NCBI RefSeq assembly: GCF_000003815.2
Contig: NC_049979.1
Coordinates: 9,921,705-9,985,704, forward strand
Length of the DNA: 64,000 nucleotides
From: Branchiostoma floridae
Taxonomy: Eukaryota > Chordata > Leptocardii > Amphioxiformes > Branchiostomatidae
Direction of reading: 5' to 3'
Below the pieces are notes generated by a model. That model did no database searches, was not told the DNA's origin, and saw nothing but the letters and a program-made list of their open reading frames with translations. The translations under genes and the position numbers were made by a program. Positions 51,301 through 63,372 of the stretch are shown piece after piece; position 1 is the stretch's first letter, and each line of letters starts with the position of its first letter.

Positions 51301-52313
51301 ATCAATAATGACCGTGACTACGTCATTGCTCCACACTTGATACACAATTATGACCCCGGGATAGGAACGTCGAGACACACAATAACATTCTTCTAACTAC
51401 ATCTAAAGCGATCAGAGAAAGGCTAGATTCCCTTTGTAGCACCAGTGGTACTTTGAAGAAAAGCTGACAAGCATATAATGTCAATTGTGCTGTGTCAGAA
51501 GTTGAATCGAAACGAGGGTCGAAATTCCACAGTGGTAAGAACACAGACAGGCGATCATATCGGGACAATTTGAATGGTGAAGCCCATCACAACTCGCGGA
51601 ACGGAATGAAGCCACAAAACTGTACTCCTGTTCTAAATTATACCACGACTCGTCCACCACGTAGTTCTGAAATACTGGCGGCGGTGATATCATCCCTTTG
51701 CACTAGAGATTATGGCCTCGCTGTGACCAAAGTTTTGGCAGATTGTTTAACAAATTTCCTGGATAAAGAATCATTCTTTTAATGTTATTGCATGTTTTGT
51801 TGTCTTTTATATATCAGTACTTTTGCATCTTGCATTATATTCGAATTATCCACTGTAGGGTAGTTCAACGATCGTCTTCTAGGGGAGACATTCATCATTG
51901 AGATTCAGCTGTACGTTAGTTACAAGAAACTTGACCAGGCTGAACTAAATTTTATATCACATGCCGCTCCAATTGGAGCACGCCCCCTGTTGCTGGTCCT
52001 CTCGGTACCTGCCCGTGAAGAATTGATGTTATCACCGTAAATCCGTTCTAATCTTGATGGATGATAGGTCATAGGTCTTAATCTCAGAGGTAATCATCTG
52101 TTAAACGAAACTTGTTCCGCCATCTGCAGTCAGCTTCCTTCTGATGCATGTCCAATGCGTTATTTCTACAACGAAGGAAGCGAGATCTCAACTGCGAACA
52201 ATACAAAAAAGGATCATAAACAGCTGATTAGATCTATAAAAGATAGACCCATTCCATTCGGTGTTGCATTTCAACAGTGAAACGCAATGTCAATGGCTGT
52301 GGGTATAGTTGTT

Positions 52314-52374
52314 TAACCGCAAATTGCATGCATGACTAACATAATATGTTAGTCATGCATGCAATTTGCGGTTA
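52314..52374. repeat. 61-bp near-perfect palindrome
   Basis: 30-base arms (52314-52343 and 52345-52374) are exact reverse complements around a single A at 52344. The arms contain AACCGCAAATTGCATGCATG. There are no mismatches and essentially no spacer. The pairing stops sharply at both ends. Confidence 0.97.
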
Positions 52375-52584
52375 CGTCTGCATGTTCAACTTAACGTACA
52401 TGTTGCTGCCAATGTCGCAAGAATGGAACTTTCGCCATTTAATGCTACAAGAACAGTTTCTCATTGAGTATGCAAATTAGGTCATAATTGATGTCTTTCG
52501 ATATTTCTCACTTGTCTTGTGACGTATGTCAAGTTTACGTGTCCTAGTTAGTATTATGAAATACTGTGGCTTAATAAACTGTGC

Positions 52585-53066
52585 TCATTAATTATGCATT
52601 AATAGCCTTTTGAAAATGGAAGGCATTTCCGAAGATATCTACATATCAAAAACACGTTGATCCGTCAACCCCTTCCCCAATCATTCCCTTCCAAATGGAT
52701 GGTGTATTTGCGCACGCGCGGACGAATTGCTGTGGAATTTCGGGAATTTTTGCCGATCAGATATATACTTAACAGTAAGCCTAACATTTCTTTCTTTTTG
52801 AGTTACATTTGGCATATTTCTTAGTATTCTAAAAAGAAATGCAGTGTATTTATAAACCGTCCTCATTAATTACGCAAATTAACCCCTGATTTGCATGACT
52901 AGCATTTGATTAGGTAAGGCATCACTGAAGCTCTCTGCGTTCCAAATATCATGAAGATCCGTCAACCCATTCCCGAGTTATTCCCCTCTAACGGGATGAT
53001 ACAGCTACGCAGGCGTGGAAAAAGTCCTGACATGCCTGCGGAAATTTGGGAATTTTTGTCAAACGG
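52585..53066. repeat. Two diverged direct repeat units
   Basis: Units at about 52585-52757 and 52860-53066 share, in order: CTCATTAATTA(T/C)GCA, AAGGCAT, GATCCGTCAACCC followed by a TTCCC motif, and GGAATTT(C/G)GGGAATTTTTG. They are separated by about 100 bases. Each may be a copy of an interspersed element, or one element may hold two internal repeats. Non-coding. Confidence 0.7.
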
Positions 53067-53157
53067 ACGCACACTATACTAGTAGACTAGCCCCTGAGGC
53101 GTCGCCAAAAATGGACCTAGCAAAAACTCTTTATCAAGGAATCTCTGTGACGTCACG

Positions 53158-53327
53158 TCATGCAGATAGAACACGTGACTGGTTGAGCAGAGGATCATAA
53201 GTTGCAGAGCCTCTTTGCCCCCCCCCTCGCTGTTTGAGGGATGATTATAAAGCTCTGATATAGATGTGGCTATATATATACGGTCCATTGCTCGCCGAGG
53301 CAAGAGTTCTATCTGCATAACAGCCAT
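53158..53327. repeat. Short inverted repeat flanking 150 bases
   Basis: TATGCAGATAGAAC-type sequence: ATGCAGATAGAAC at about 53160 is repeated in inverse orientation as GTTCTATCTGCAT at about 53307-53319. The arms are 13 bases and the interior is non-coding. It may be the ends of a small element or chance. Confidence 0.4.
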
Positions 53328-54284
53328 ATTTTCTTAAGGCCAAATCGACTTGGCCCCTTATGGAAGCTGGTGTCCTGCAAGGCTGTTTGTTTCTCGCCAA
53401 TATATACAAAAAAGGTGACTACATTCAAAATGACATTTTCATGTTTGCATAATTTGAATAATGACATCTGCACAGGCGTAAGATTTCCATATAGATCCAA
53501 TTTTACTTGGCTATCCTTGAGCCTTGCTGCAGCTGTCAAGACGATCACACTACGGACACCGGTGAGATCCTGTGTACGCTAGGCTTCGGTCTAGACATGT
53601 TTCACCCAGGGGATAGACGGTGTACAGTGTGATACTGATAGTAAAACTGTCGGAAACGTCCGCGCCAGTCTACTCTGAGGACGTTTGTGTTGACAGCGAT
53701 CGGACGCGACAGAGCGGGGTGGATGGGGACTTGTTATGCCGTGTACAGAGGTGCCGCAACAGCCCATTAAACGCCTCGGCAATCCCGAGCACATATGCAC
53801 CAACTACATTAACCACATCACCTTCAACAGGTGTCCTAGGGGAGCCGAGCCAACACCATTAGTGGAGTCTCGTCCTCAACACACGTCGGGTGCGCTCTTT
53901 TAAGTAGTTAAATGAGATGAAACTGTATTTTCGAAGATATTAGTAGACTCGAGTCGTTAGCTCCCGTCGTTCCTTTGTTTCGTGGGAGTGTTTAACAAAG
54001 TCAGTTGTACCAGACTGTGTGGGAGATGGAGTAGACGTGCTGCGGTGTTTGCTGTCACGGTTGCCGCCTGAGTGAAAGTGTGCTTGATGCTGCGGAAAAT
54101 GTTCAATGCGGGAGGGTGCCTGTGATGGGGCGGATCGTGACAGGAGTAATGACACGGGGCAGAAACGCCTTGCTGAAGGAAACTTTCACAAGTCTACAAA
54201 TCAGCGCCGCCCTCCAACAGTTTTGTGGAATTGATGACCTAGCGATTAGACTAGACCTGATTATCATATATGTACATCATTTTT

Positions 54285-54312
54285 GCATTTTGCCGCCTTA
54301 GCGGCAAAATGC
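54285..54312. repeat. Short palindrome with 4-base loop
   Basis: GCATTTTGCCGC, loop CTTA, then the exact complement GCGGCAAAATGC. A 12-bp perfect stem. It lies directly before the repeat block that starts at 54325 and may be the end of a transposable element. Confidence 0.85.
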
Positions 54313-54324
54313 TCTGAGGCCAGA

Positions 54325-54354
54325 ATAGTGGCCGTTGTGATGAACGGACCTGTT
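54325..54354 (+). repeat. Repeat motif shared with 55198-55241
   Basis: AATAGTGGCCGTTGTGATG followed directly by AACGGACCTGTT. The copy at 55198 has CGCCGTTGTGATGGAG...GATGAACGGACCTGTT with 16 extra bases in the middle. This indicates one repeat family with an internal deletion here or an insertion there. Confidence 0.55.
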
Positions 54355-54356
54355 AA

Positions 54357-54480
54357 ATACTGTAATTCCTGATTTTTTTCACTGTAATGTTATGTTCACT
54401 GTTTTCACGGTGACGACTGTAACGTGAACTTATCATTACCGATAAATTTGGTACCGTGAAGATAAAGTGATTTACAGTAT
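54357..54480. mobile_element. Small foldback element with TACTGTAA ends (MITE-like)
   Basis: 124 bases. The left end is ATACTGTAATTC and the right end is the complement of ATACTGTAAATC (11 of 12 match). The interior is itself partly self-complementary (CACGGTGA, GTTCAC and GTGAAC motifs). Elements with TACTGTAA ends are common in marine invertebrate genomes. No open frame. Confidence 0.6.
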
Positions 54481-55197
54481 CTGCTAAGAATTTGTATACT
54501 TCTTAAAAGCTCTGTCATGAGTCATTGTTTGTGGTCCGTAATTGCCCCTGATATTTCATTGAATTTAATAAATGAAGTATGATATTCCTTAGATTGGTGC
54601 AGCATATCATCAAATAATTGCTTTAACATTTAACCATGCATTAACAATTCATAAAGATGAAATGTTTTCCAAATAAATCGAATATATATACATAACACTT
54701 ACATATAGCGTCCCAGAGGCCCTTGCGAATATTCATAATTTGATCCGCGAAAACCCTCTGCAGTACGGCGATCCGTAAATTTCCTACCATCTTCCCACAC
54801 CCGCGGTACAAAAACTATCCGGTTCTAGAGGTAAAGTTACCCATCAAAATAAAGGATATAAGTTTCTTTTTCTTGTGATGTGTTTATTTTGCTTGTAAAT
54901 TTTTAAAATGCCAGAAATTCGCCGGTGTAAGCGGGGAGGTCGGGTCTTCGGATCCTGCTTCCACACTTTCGGGAACCCCCACTTTACTGCGCTTGCGCTT
55001 CGCCGTCTTAGACCGCAGTAGAATGAATGTTGAAAGAGCACATTTCAAGCTTTAAAATGATGCCTGGAACATGAGGAAAAATTAATTTTTCGGGGGATAA
55101 AAGTCAACTTGAAAGGATTTGTCGATCTTTAATGATAAAAATCACCGAACGAATTTTATTCTTTCTTGTTTGCATTTCTATCCATAGTAGTACTAGT

Positions 55198-55241
55198 CGC
55201 CGTTGTGATGGAGTGATGTTGAGATGAACGGACCTGTTCAA
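55198..55241 (+). repeat. Repeat motif shared with 54325-54354
   Basis: CGCCGTTGTGATGGAGTG, then ATGTTGAGATGAACGGACC and TGTTCAA. It lies 45 bases upstream of the tRNA-like sequence at 55286 and could belong to the same composite element. Confidence 0.5.
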
Positions 55242-55285
55242 TTCATGCCAAACATTTCTATACCTGTTAAAACTTTTTCAACAAG

Positions 55286-55357
55286 TTCGCACTGGCGCAG
55301 TGGTTAAAGTTTACGCATTCTAAACCAATGCACCCGGTTCGAATCCGGGGAGGTAGA
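55286..55357 (+). pseudogene. tRNA-like sequence, degenerate (anticodon position AAA)
   Basis: Perfect polymerase III boxes: A box TGGCGCAGTGG (55293-55303) and B box GGTTCGAATCC (55336-55346). The anticodon stem GCATT/AATGC pairs fully around the loop CTAAACC, giving AAA at 55322-55324. The T stem CCCGG/CCGGG pairs fully around TTCGAAT. However, the acceptor strands (TTCGCAC and GAGGTAG) do not pair, the D stem does not pair, and the variable region is one base. A T-run, a natural polymerase III terminator, follows at 55358. It is best read as a tRNA pseudogene or SINE head, not a working tRNA. Confidence 0.65.
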
Positions 55358-56145
55358 TTTTTTTTTTCTTTTTTACACCATTAAAATACTAATTTTTACA
55401 TCCATTTGGCCACACCAATTTATTTCTTTGGTTAACGGATTCGCCGCTTCGTTTTTTTGCCGAATAGAAATAAAAATAAAAAAAAAACAACTTAAAAATA
55501 CCCCGCAACAGAGCTCACTCAAAAACAGGCAGTGTAGTGAAATTTGCTGCAGTTCACGCAAATTTTAACAGGTGGCGTCTAGATCTAGATTCAGGCACAT
55601 ATGTGAATCTCTCCATGCGCCAATATCAGGTTTAGTTACTCTGTTCTATTCATATGACATTCTAATAACTAGAAAAAAACGTTCACACACGCAAACATTG
55701 GCAAAATGCCAGCTTTTTTAAAAGCACTTGTTTGTATTGTAGTCTCCATTGTCATTTTAGTTCCTTTGCGTAGTTTCATAGTCTGCATAGACTGACTGAC
55801 AATAGTAGTAGTCGTAGTAGTAGATTATTCACCACATTTATTTAGTTTTGAATAGTATTTTAGGACAGAAAACGTGATAGTTGGAAAAGTTGTAATAACT
55901 TCTTTGTCTCAATATATGATTGTCTACATACTAGTGGGATGCTATCTCATTTTTTACTAGTAGACACAACTACTATTGACACAATGTGATAGCACCCCTC
56001 TACAACATTATTTCGCTAGTAAGAGGAAAAAAACACCTGCTCTGAATGAACCGGTGAAATAATGTGATACCATTGTGACAACCATTATCACATGTAAAAG
56101 TAGTTAACACGGCTTTCCACTGAAAAACTTTTTTGAACTAAAATA

Positions 56146-56350
56146 ATGTGATTGTTAGACAGTACTATAAGACCAACCAACACGGGGTGAAGTGTTCGAT
56201 CCCTGGTATTCCTGGCTAGGGTTTTCTCTCTGGGGAAGGCACTTCCGCACAGGCGTAAATGTAATGGGTACCTGACCTGACCTAGGTTGGGGAAGTAGAA
56301 GACCATAGTCTAAGGAGAGGAATGGGTTGCGCCTTTAAATGCTAAGGCAC
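56146..56350 (+). mobile_element. tRNA-derived SINE, copy 2 (diverged)
   Basis: Matches the element at 44347: GTGTTCGATCCCTGG (degraded B box), then CCTGGCTAG, GGCGTAAATGTAATGGGTACC and AAGGAGAGGAATGGG in the same order and spacing, but with many substitutions. The A box is not recognisable. It is old and presumably inactive. Confidence 0.62.
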
Positions 56351-57697
56351 ACCGGGCTATGTGTTTAACAACTCCATGCCCTTAAAACCCACAAAAAGGC
56401 TAAGGGACTTTGACCTTTACCAAACTTTTCCATTAAGGTGTCAGAACATTGTAAATTCTTTTTGAGTATGAGAGGCGCGGAAATATAATTCATATTCAAC
56501 TTGAGATCAAAAGTATCAACAAAAGTACCATTCCTACTATTCTAAGCTATCTTGCAATCCCCAGCTCACGCTATCAACGATTTACGCACATCTCGTCGCG
56601 TAAAAGAACTATACACGTCATGATAAACTAGAGGTAATCATGAATACAAACATTTAAGAGGCAGGTTATTCATTAGATATACAGGCTTTTGGTGTTAACG
56701 AAAAATCGATAGTGACCTTAAAGAGTTCACGGTTGTCTACATTTAACCACGGAGAGGAGGTAAGTGTGCCCATTGATTATTTCCGAGAGGGAGGCTTGGG
56801 GGTGTTGAGAATTTGGACACGTCGCTCACATAATTCTTTTCTTTTAAACTGTATGTCCGACGGACCGAAAGCGATTTAACTAGTTTTCCTAATTCGAAAG
56901 AGACCTTGTTCTCCAGATGAGTTTTCTATGAGTTTTGCTTCATTTGAGAAATATTGCTTAATTCAGTAAAATCCCCAAAAGTAGCAATGTTCAGGAAACA
57001 AGCTGACGAGTATGGAGTTGTATTAAGCAGAACAAACGCATGCATCCCAAGTATGACGTACACAGAATTGTGATCCATTACTACACATGGATCAGTCTGT
57101 GTAAAATCATTAGAAATCCTCTCTAAATTTCAGGGTAAATCGTATTAAGCATTCTGTCAGCGTGAAACCACAAATTACGCCTGATGAAGGATACGTTGAT
57201 AACAGCTCTCCCAACCCTCACCAAGACCGACAAAGTCTGGGAGAATTCACATGTCTGAGGACGTTTCAGAGGTAAATATGCGGTAAAAGGCTATAAAGTA
57301 AGACAAAACGATCGCACTAATTATAGTCTGAGTTTTGCAGGCAGTGCTGATCAACAGAAGACAGTGGACCGTGGACACATGGCTGAAAACACGCAGGTAT
57401 GTATTCTATAGCGCTCCAATGTAGATGTGTTTCCAATCGTTTTGCCTGTAGAGGTAGTGAGAGTTCTTCCATCTTGGCACTTCATATGATTATTTGTATA
57501 CATCTCATCAAAATTAGGATCTTGAACCTCAGACAAAACTGAACTCATTTACGTACATAAATACGTCGATCACAACTGTTGAGTTCCAACCCCCTTGTTT
57601 TTCTATGGCAGTGGAAGACAATTCTTGCAGGTAGTGTTTGGTAGCAGCCTTCCCTGCTATCATACAAATTCGATTAAGCCCGTGAAGTAATTTCATG

Positions 57698-57777
57698 ATG
57701 CGATGTCTCTTTGGGTCATACAAAAGGCAAATTGAGAATGCGATGTCTCTTTAGGTCATGCAAAAGGCAAATTGAGA
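57698..57777. repeat. 40-bp tandem duplication
   Basis: Two adjacent 40-base units beginning ATGCGATGTCTCTTT and ending CAAATTGAGA, differing at two positions (TTGGGTCATA versus TTAGGTCATG). A recent local duplication. Confidence 0.9.
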
Positions 57778-60700
57778 GTCCGAAGTAAAAGTTTCGACTT
57801 TTCCCAACACATTGGCAAGGGTTCAGTTAACGTTTGAGAAAAATTGTGTTGATAACATCTTCAGGTCATTTGCCAAATTAGGAGCCATGACAAATGTCGG
57901 CCCTGAGTCCGCACACGTCACAAGTCTCCGTGATTTGTGGGTGTGACGCAGTGGGATGGCATGCTGTCATAATTAAGCGGACGAACAAAAATTCCCCCTG
58001 GCATTACGATTTACAAGACACTATAGAGTTTGGAGCAGATCGTACGATTCCTTTGCTTTTAGAGGAAGGTAACGTTCTTACAGGCATTACTATAAATGGT
58101 GGCTTGAATAGAACGTCAATCTCTGAATTGTGCTGTGGAAGTTGGCGGATTCAAAGATCGTGTATGAAGTGCAAATGCAACCATAAAACCCTGGCGATGC
58201 AGAATCCTCCCTGTAAGGCATTGAAATGCCTGTAATATCACGCTAACTTTACAGAGCCATCCATCTTGTGAGCAGACGTACATTGCGTGTCTCGTCTCGT
58301 TTTATTTCCCATTAGTGTAAGTGGGACAGAAGTGTTTATCATGCTGTTCTCAAAGAAGCTCATAAGCGGTGATGAAAGACGTGAAAAGCATACACCTCAC
58401 AGAACCAGAACATCTTACCATGCACGCGTTATTATTTCCAAAGGAAAGTCATATTTCACTCCGCTTCCGTTGCACAGCAAAGAATGTTAAATATTTTCCA
58501 TGCAAAACATACGGATAATACTTTGCTACGTTACTTGGTAGTCTTCAGATGACATGCGAGAGAATTATGGACATGATGATGATTGTGGGCGTCAAATGTC
58601 CGAGTCATCTTACTGAATTTATGACACAACTGGGTCAACGGATTACCGGTAAGTAGATCGACCCTTGTCAGGCTGTGTAGGTTCAGTACAACCGACAGTT
58701 TCAATCTATCTCAACAGGTCTGGACACCGACGACTTCATGACGATGGAAAACAGCTGAGAATGCAGGCGATTATTTCCATCTCCAGGTACATGACGTGAC
58801 ATCGTCTGACCTCTCTACTTAGATCAGGCGACATTAGTCTGTCCTTACAGGTAAGAGTTCAAAGGGCACAACACTAGTTGTCATCCTGATGACCTACACA
58901 GAATTCAGCACCACGGACATGGCCTCCTCACGGAAACTCTTCACCCAGGCCAGCATCGCCTCGTGCATAAGTAGGTCTTGCAGATGGCAGCGTCAGCACT
59001 CACGCGGCACGTACATTCTCAGATATGCCTCCCAAATATTCATCCCATTTTCTTAATCATCAGTGTCCTGGCCTATGTAGCTGGGCAACGATGTTCCCTT
59101 CCAAACCCGCGTGAGAAGACGACAGGTCTCAACGAGTCACACTCTCACATGTGTTATAATGCAATGCACTGCCAATTTCCCCCCAAACTAATAAAGTTAG
59201 TTTGTAATCGGTAGGAACATCTTTCAACCCTGTTCAGTTTACAGTGTTCCCAGTGACAACTTTTCACACTCCTGTATATCAGTCCTATCACCGGCCATTG
59301 TTTATAACTTCGTAATGTATTTTACTGTGTGTCATCGTTCTCCTGATTATGGCCCTGTTTATCGGAATTGTTTTAAATTGTGCCCATCACCATTTTCTTT
59401 TGATCATTTCCGTTTTACCCTTAATTCAATCGTTTTCGTCTTGCGTATCCTGTTAATGCGTTACATTATTGCTGTAATACAATTAACACAACTGAATTGT
59501 GCATCTTTCTATTTCATTTGATTGCACGATTAAGTGTATATAGCCACGAAGCATGGGCGTTCTTTGTAGATGTCCAGATATTTATTTTCCTTTCAGCATC
59601 TTTCATATGTTTTTCTACTATATGAATAATCATCTTCCTCATTTGGGATGCAATGATGGCGTAAGCATTCTGTCAAGTCTGACCTATTTTTTCCGAGGTA
59701 AATGTCTTCCGCATATTTTTCTACCTAAACGCATTTGCCAAGTCATTTTAGTTTGTCTGCACATGTTCCGCCTGACTTTACTTGCAAAAATCATGCCGGT
59801 GTCTGTAATAAAAGAAAAAGACTAGGGGGCATTGTCCTCAAATTACCTTTACATTCAGTCAATAACTAGCTTTCAGAGGAAATGCGTGATTCAATTTTTA
59901 TCGCGGTCACATTTCAAACGAAAGTGCCACCAAATGACCACGCATGAAAACACTGCAGTATATTTTATTACAGCGTGTGGTGGGTGCTTGCCATGATGTG
60001 CTTTTAAGCACGGACAGGGACGGTCGTCTGGCGCTGAGTTGACGGGCAGATCGTATTTCAGAGAATCTAGACGCGATGAAAGGACGCTGGGACCGCCGGT
60101 GAGGGGGAGAAGATTGGTGACCCACACACATACATCAAACCCTGCTCCCTCCATCTCGCTTTCCGGTCAAGTGTAGCCCGGGTCAGCACACCGGAAAACC
60201 ACCCACGCGAGGGGCTCCTAATCACGCACCAATTTCGGTATGAATGAACCGGAATTAAAGCAATTCTCCTCTCCCACCGCACAAGAGACTCGGCCTTATC
60301 AATACTCATGGCCAAGAACGGCGGGAGACGCCGCCTCCATACCAACTGTCGCCTCCGTCTCAACTGATAAGACTGAGGCCGTGCCTTACACACAGGACCG
60401 ACCTGCAGGTGAATACTTCCACTCTGACTTAATTCTACTTTCCTCTTCTTCCTACGCCACGAAACCTGAGCTGAAGGTTTAGAAATAGACCTAAATGAGT
60501 TCTAAGGTGTTTTATGACAACAGCCAAGATTTAATTGTCATCAAACTGGAGGTAAAAAGAAATTGGAAAGCGATTTGTTGGCACCGATACAAATCACTTG
60601 ATCTTATTTCGTTGCATTAAGTATCTCAGACACGAACCTTCATAATTATATAATTGGTATAATTATATAAGATAAAAGTGGTGTGCAGATAACGTGAGCT

Positions 60701-62652
60701 GTCGTCAAGCAGGGTGAAGAAAACGTACCAATACTTTGGCCATTGTCATCAGAATTTTGACTTGTCAGCTGCACATAGTTCGTCAAATCTTTAATGTTTA
60801 ACTCTAACTATAGCGGAAGAGTGGGGACATCTCGATGTTTGAAAGTCAACATTTCAGTGGGCAATAGCTCTTAAAACTCTCCCCACAGAAACCAAATTGT
60901 ATTTCCATGAATCTAAGGCTAAAGATAGGAGGAATTGTGATAAAGGATAGCATCAGGTACTATATTTATTAGATCAGGTCACACAATCATTGATCCTTGT
61001 CAATAGTCGGTGGTCAGAGCATTTGAACAATGCCTGTAAGAAGCAACATGAAAAGCAACGTATCTTTGACGCTCTTTGCCATTCAGTTTCTCTTTCCATA
61101 TCATGCTGTGATTACAATACCACAGACATGGTACGAAACCCCCACAAACCACGAACATCCTTCTTAATCTGGTTCTTTAGGAATTTCAATGGGAAATATA
61201 GATTTGATACATTGTTTTCATAAGCTCTCATCACGTCAGCATAGGTTTCTATTGCCTGGCATAAATCTAATTTCGAGTGCGCCACTTGGACGCCCCACAT
61301 GATATTGCCTACTCCTACAAAGTCTTTTTATTACATAGTATTATGCAGTCTCCTGGATTCCTGTTCATACAAATGTAACGTGTCTCCCAGAAATGAAAGT
61401 CAAACGTGCCGAAACTACACCAGTAGTTTAAATTAGTGGTATGTTACGTTAGATACATAATCTCAAGATGCTGTGAGGCAAATCATTGCGTTTTCTCGCC
61501 GCCCGATTTTGTTGCAAACTCCCTCCTTTTGTAATAGAAACGCGTGACAAGGAAAACGTAATTGTGTCCCGGAATCTACTTTGAACTACCAAGGATTTCT
61601 TTAAGAACTTGCACCAATGTTAGCTAAGAATTTCATCAGGAATAATGAGCCCACATGTAGACTGTACCGACACCCACAACTTTTAACCATTCTGGGCAGA
61701 CTTGAGTCTTCGCCTCGCGCACTCCCGAAATCAGACCGGAGTGGCGGAGAATCGCCGGAGAAGCATAATTGGACCCAACGGAGAACTGCCACGGTGTAAT
61801 TGAGTGATTAGGTGCTGCCTGAAAGTTTCAGACGAAAGTCTCGGCGGCGCGTCCACGCAGTCATTAGAAAGCCGGGATCTTCTCAACAGAGGCGGGATAT
61901 CGTAAGTATCTTCTCCACCCTAGGAGGCTCGAAGACAACTTCCTCGCGCAGCCAATTCCTCTTGCTGATCCTTGCACTATCCTTTCAAGGTGGAGATCTC
62001 CCACTTTGCCCTCTCAAGACAGCCTATCCATCAAGTCTTGCCTGCAAATCTTTGCGGGGAACAAAGACAGGGTCCGTAAAGACCGCAATTCTTTTAAGAG
62101 AATGGCAAATACAATTATCGAGGTCAGGGCCAACGTGACCAACTCATCTGGCCAAAGGGCAATCTTGTGCGACGGGGGAACGTTTCACCCCTCCTAACTT
62201 CTCAGGAAACTGTTGTAAAAAAAAGAGAGATCGATGCAACGCTGGGACCGATGCTGTTGAAGTGTATAACCCAATTGCCGGCGCTCCGATAGGACTAGCA
62301 GACGTTGTAATGAGCCTAAAACTCCAGATGCTTCCAACGCATTTCCTGCGATCCTGTTCATGGCACAAAGACCATTAACATTACTGGAAATCAATGCAGC
62401 TGTTTTGGAGTGCTTTGTTGGGGACTGCTGATGTTCAGAACACAATTACCTCGCATACCTGCGCCACCACGGTGAAGTCTGGGAGACTTACGTGGAAGAA
62501 AGACCACGCGCCAATCTCGTCAAATTACAGACTTCCTTTGGCAATGTTTTCACATGGTGAATGGTGAAAATAATTCAGTAGGTCCAGGCGATTGTGCCAG
62601 TAAGTTCACCTTATGTACAACATGAAACCTACGAGAACATCGGACGATTAAG

Positions 62653-62697
62653 ATTGCGAAAATGCATAATCTGCAATTGCGAAAATGCATAATCTGG
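62653..62697. repeat. 23-bp tandem duplication
   Basis: ATTGCGAAAATGCATAATCTG occurs twice, starting at 62653 and 62676, with no mismatch over 21 bases. Confidence 0.9.
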
Positions 62698-63000
62698 AAC
62701 CCAGTTGTCTGGACAGCAGCCATATGGCTTTCTGGCATAAGAAGACAATTCGATTTTGGAAAAGGCATAGAAGTGCCAACCACTGGATGGAGAAGTAATC
62801 ATATGGCCTCATAAAAGCAAAATATGTATTGCGGTTTAACCAAGTTGCTAACAGACTCCCGGAAGAAAATTACAATTACTACCAACAGAAGGTAGTGAGG
62901 AGTAATTTCCCAGCAGTTGAAGAGATCCGTCACATTCTTTTTAATCTTTAGTACTCTTAAGGTTGCGCCAATGTAGTTACTCAACAGCATACCATATCAT

Positions 63001-63053
63001 ATTGATCCAAAATCATATCCAGTTGCTTGAGTAACTTCTATTTGGCGTATCTT
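63001..63053 (-). repeat. Dispersed repeat fragment, family 2 copy 3
   Basis: Read on the - strand it gives ACGCCAAATAGAAGTTAC, then TCAAGCAACTGGATATG and ATTTTGGATCAA, matching the copy at 5351-5420 almost base for base over about 45 bases. Confidence 0.5.
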
Positions 63054-63372
63054 ATTACCCATATGTCTAACCTTCATTCTCTTTAGCACTCTTGTCCAAT
63101 AAAACATTTTTCATTGTCTCGACTCCTTCTACACTTCCTCCTGCAGAAAGTAATTATATTAGCTTTCACGGAATCTACCACCATCAAATGTAGGAGGATG
63201 TGAACTGTTAAAAAATACAACGCACTAGAAAATAGTACTGAATGTTGCAACAGCAGCTATATAACCCAGCGAACGCGCCAGATCCTTAGCCTCCATAGCA
63301 GGCTCTCTATGGCCTTTTTTGGCACTTTTGCTGGCCATTTCTTTTTGTACTGGGTCGCTGGCCTTTTCTGCC

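Larger units (their letters stand above)
44566..52313. other. Non-coding stretch between SINE 1 and the palindrome
   Basis: Holds a GACA microsatellite and a possible retroelement end near 48.2 kb. From 48652 to 51003 there is no open frame of 60 codons and no visible repeat. At 51004-51396 a 130-codon frame of unknown nature occurs (it opens MYEMSEPTLRML). No domain is recognised in it. Confidence 0.5.
56351..63000. other. Non-coding stretch from SINE 2 to the second gap
   Basis: Two small tandem duplications are listed separately. The longest frames (113 codons at 57894, 108 at 61812 and 60067) show no recognisable domain. A GC-richer zone at 61650-62200 could hide an exon, but no splice-bounded coding signal could be identified. 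Confidence 0.5.

Noticed and set aside
51004-51396. 130-codon frame as a possible exon
   Set aside because: Starts with ATG and is fairly hydrophilic, but no domain, paralogue or splice evidence could be seen.
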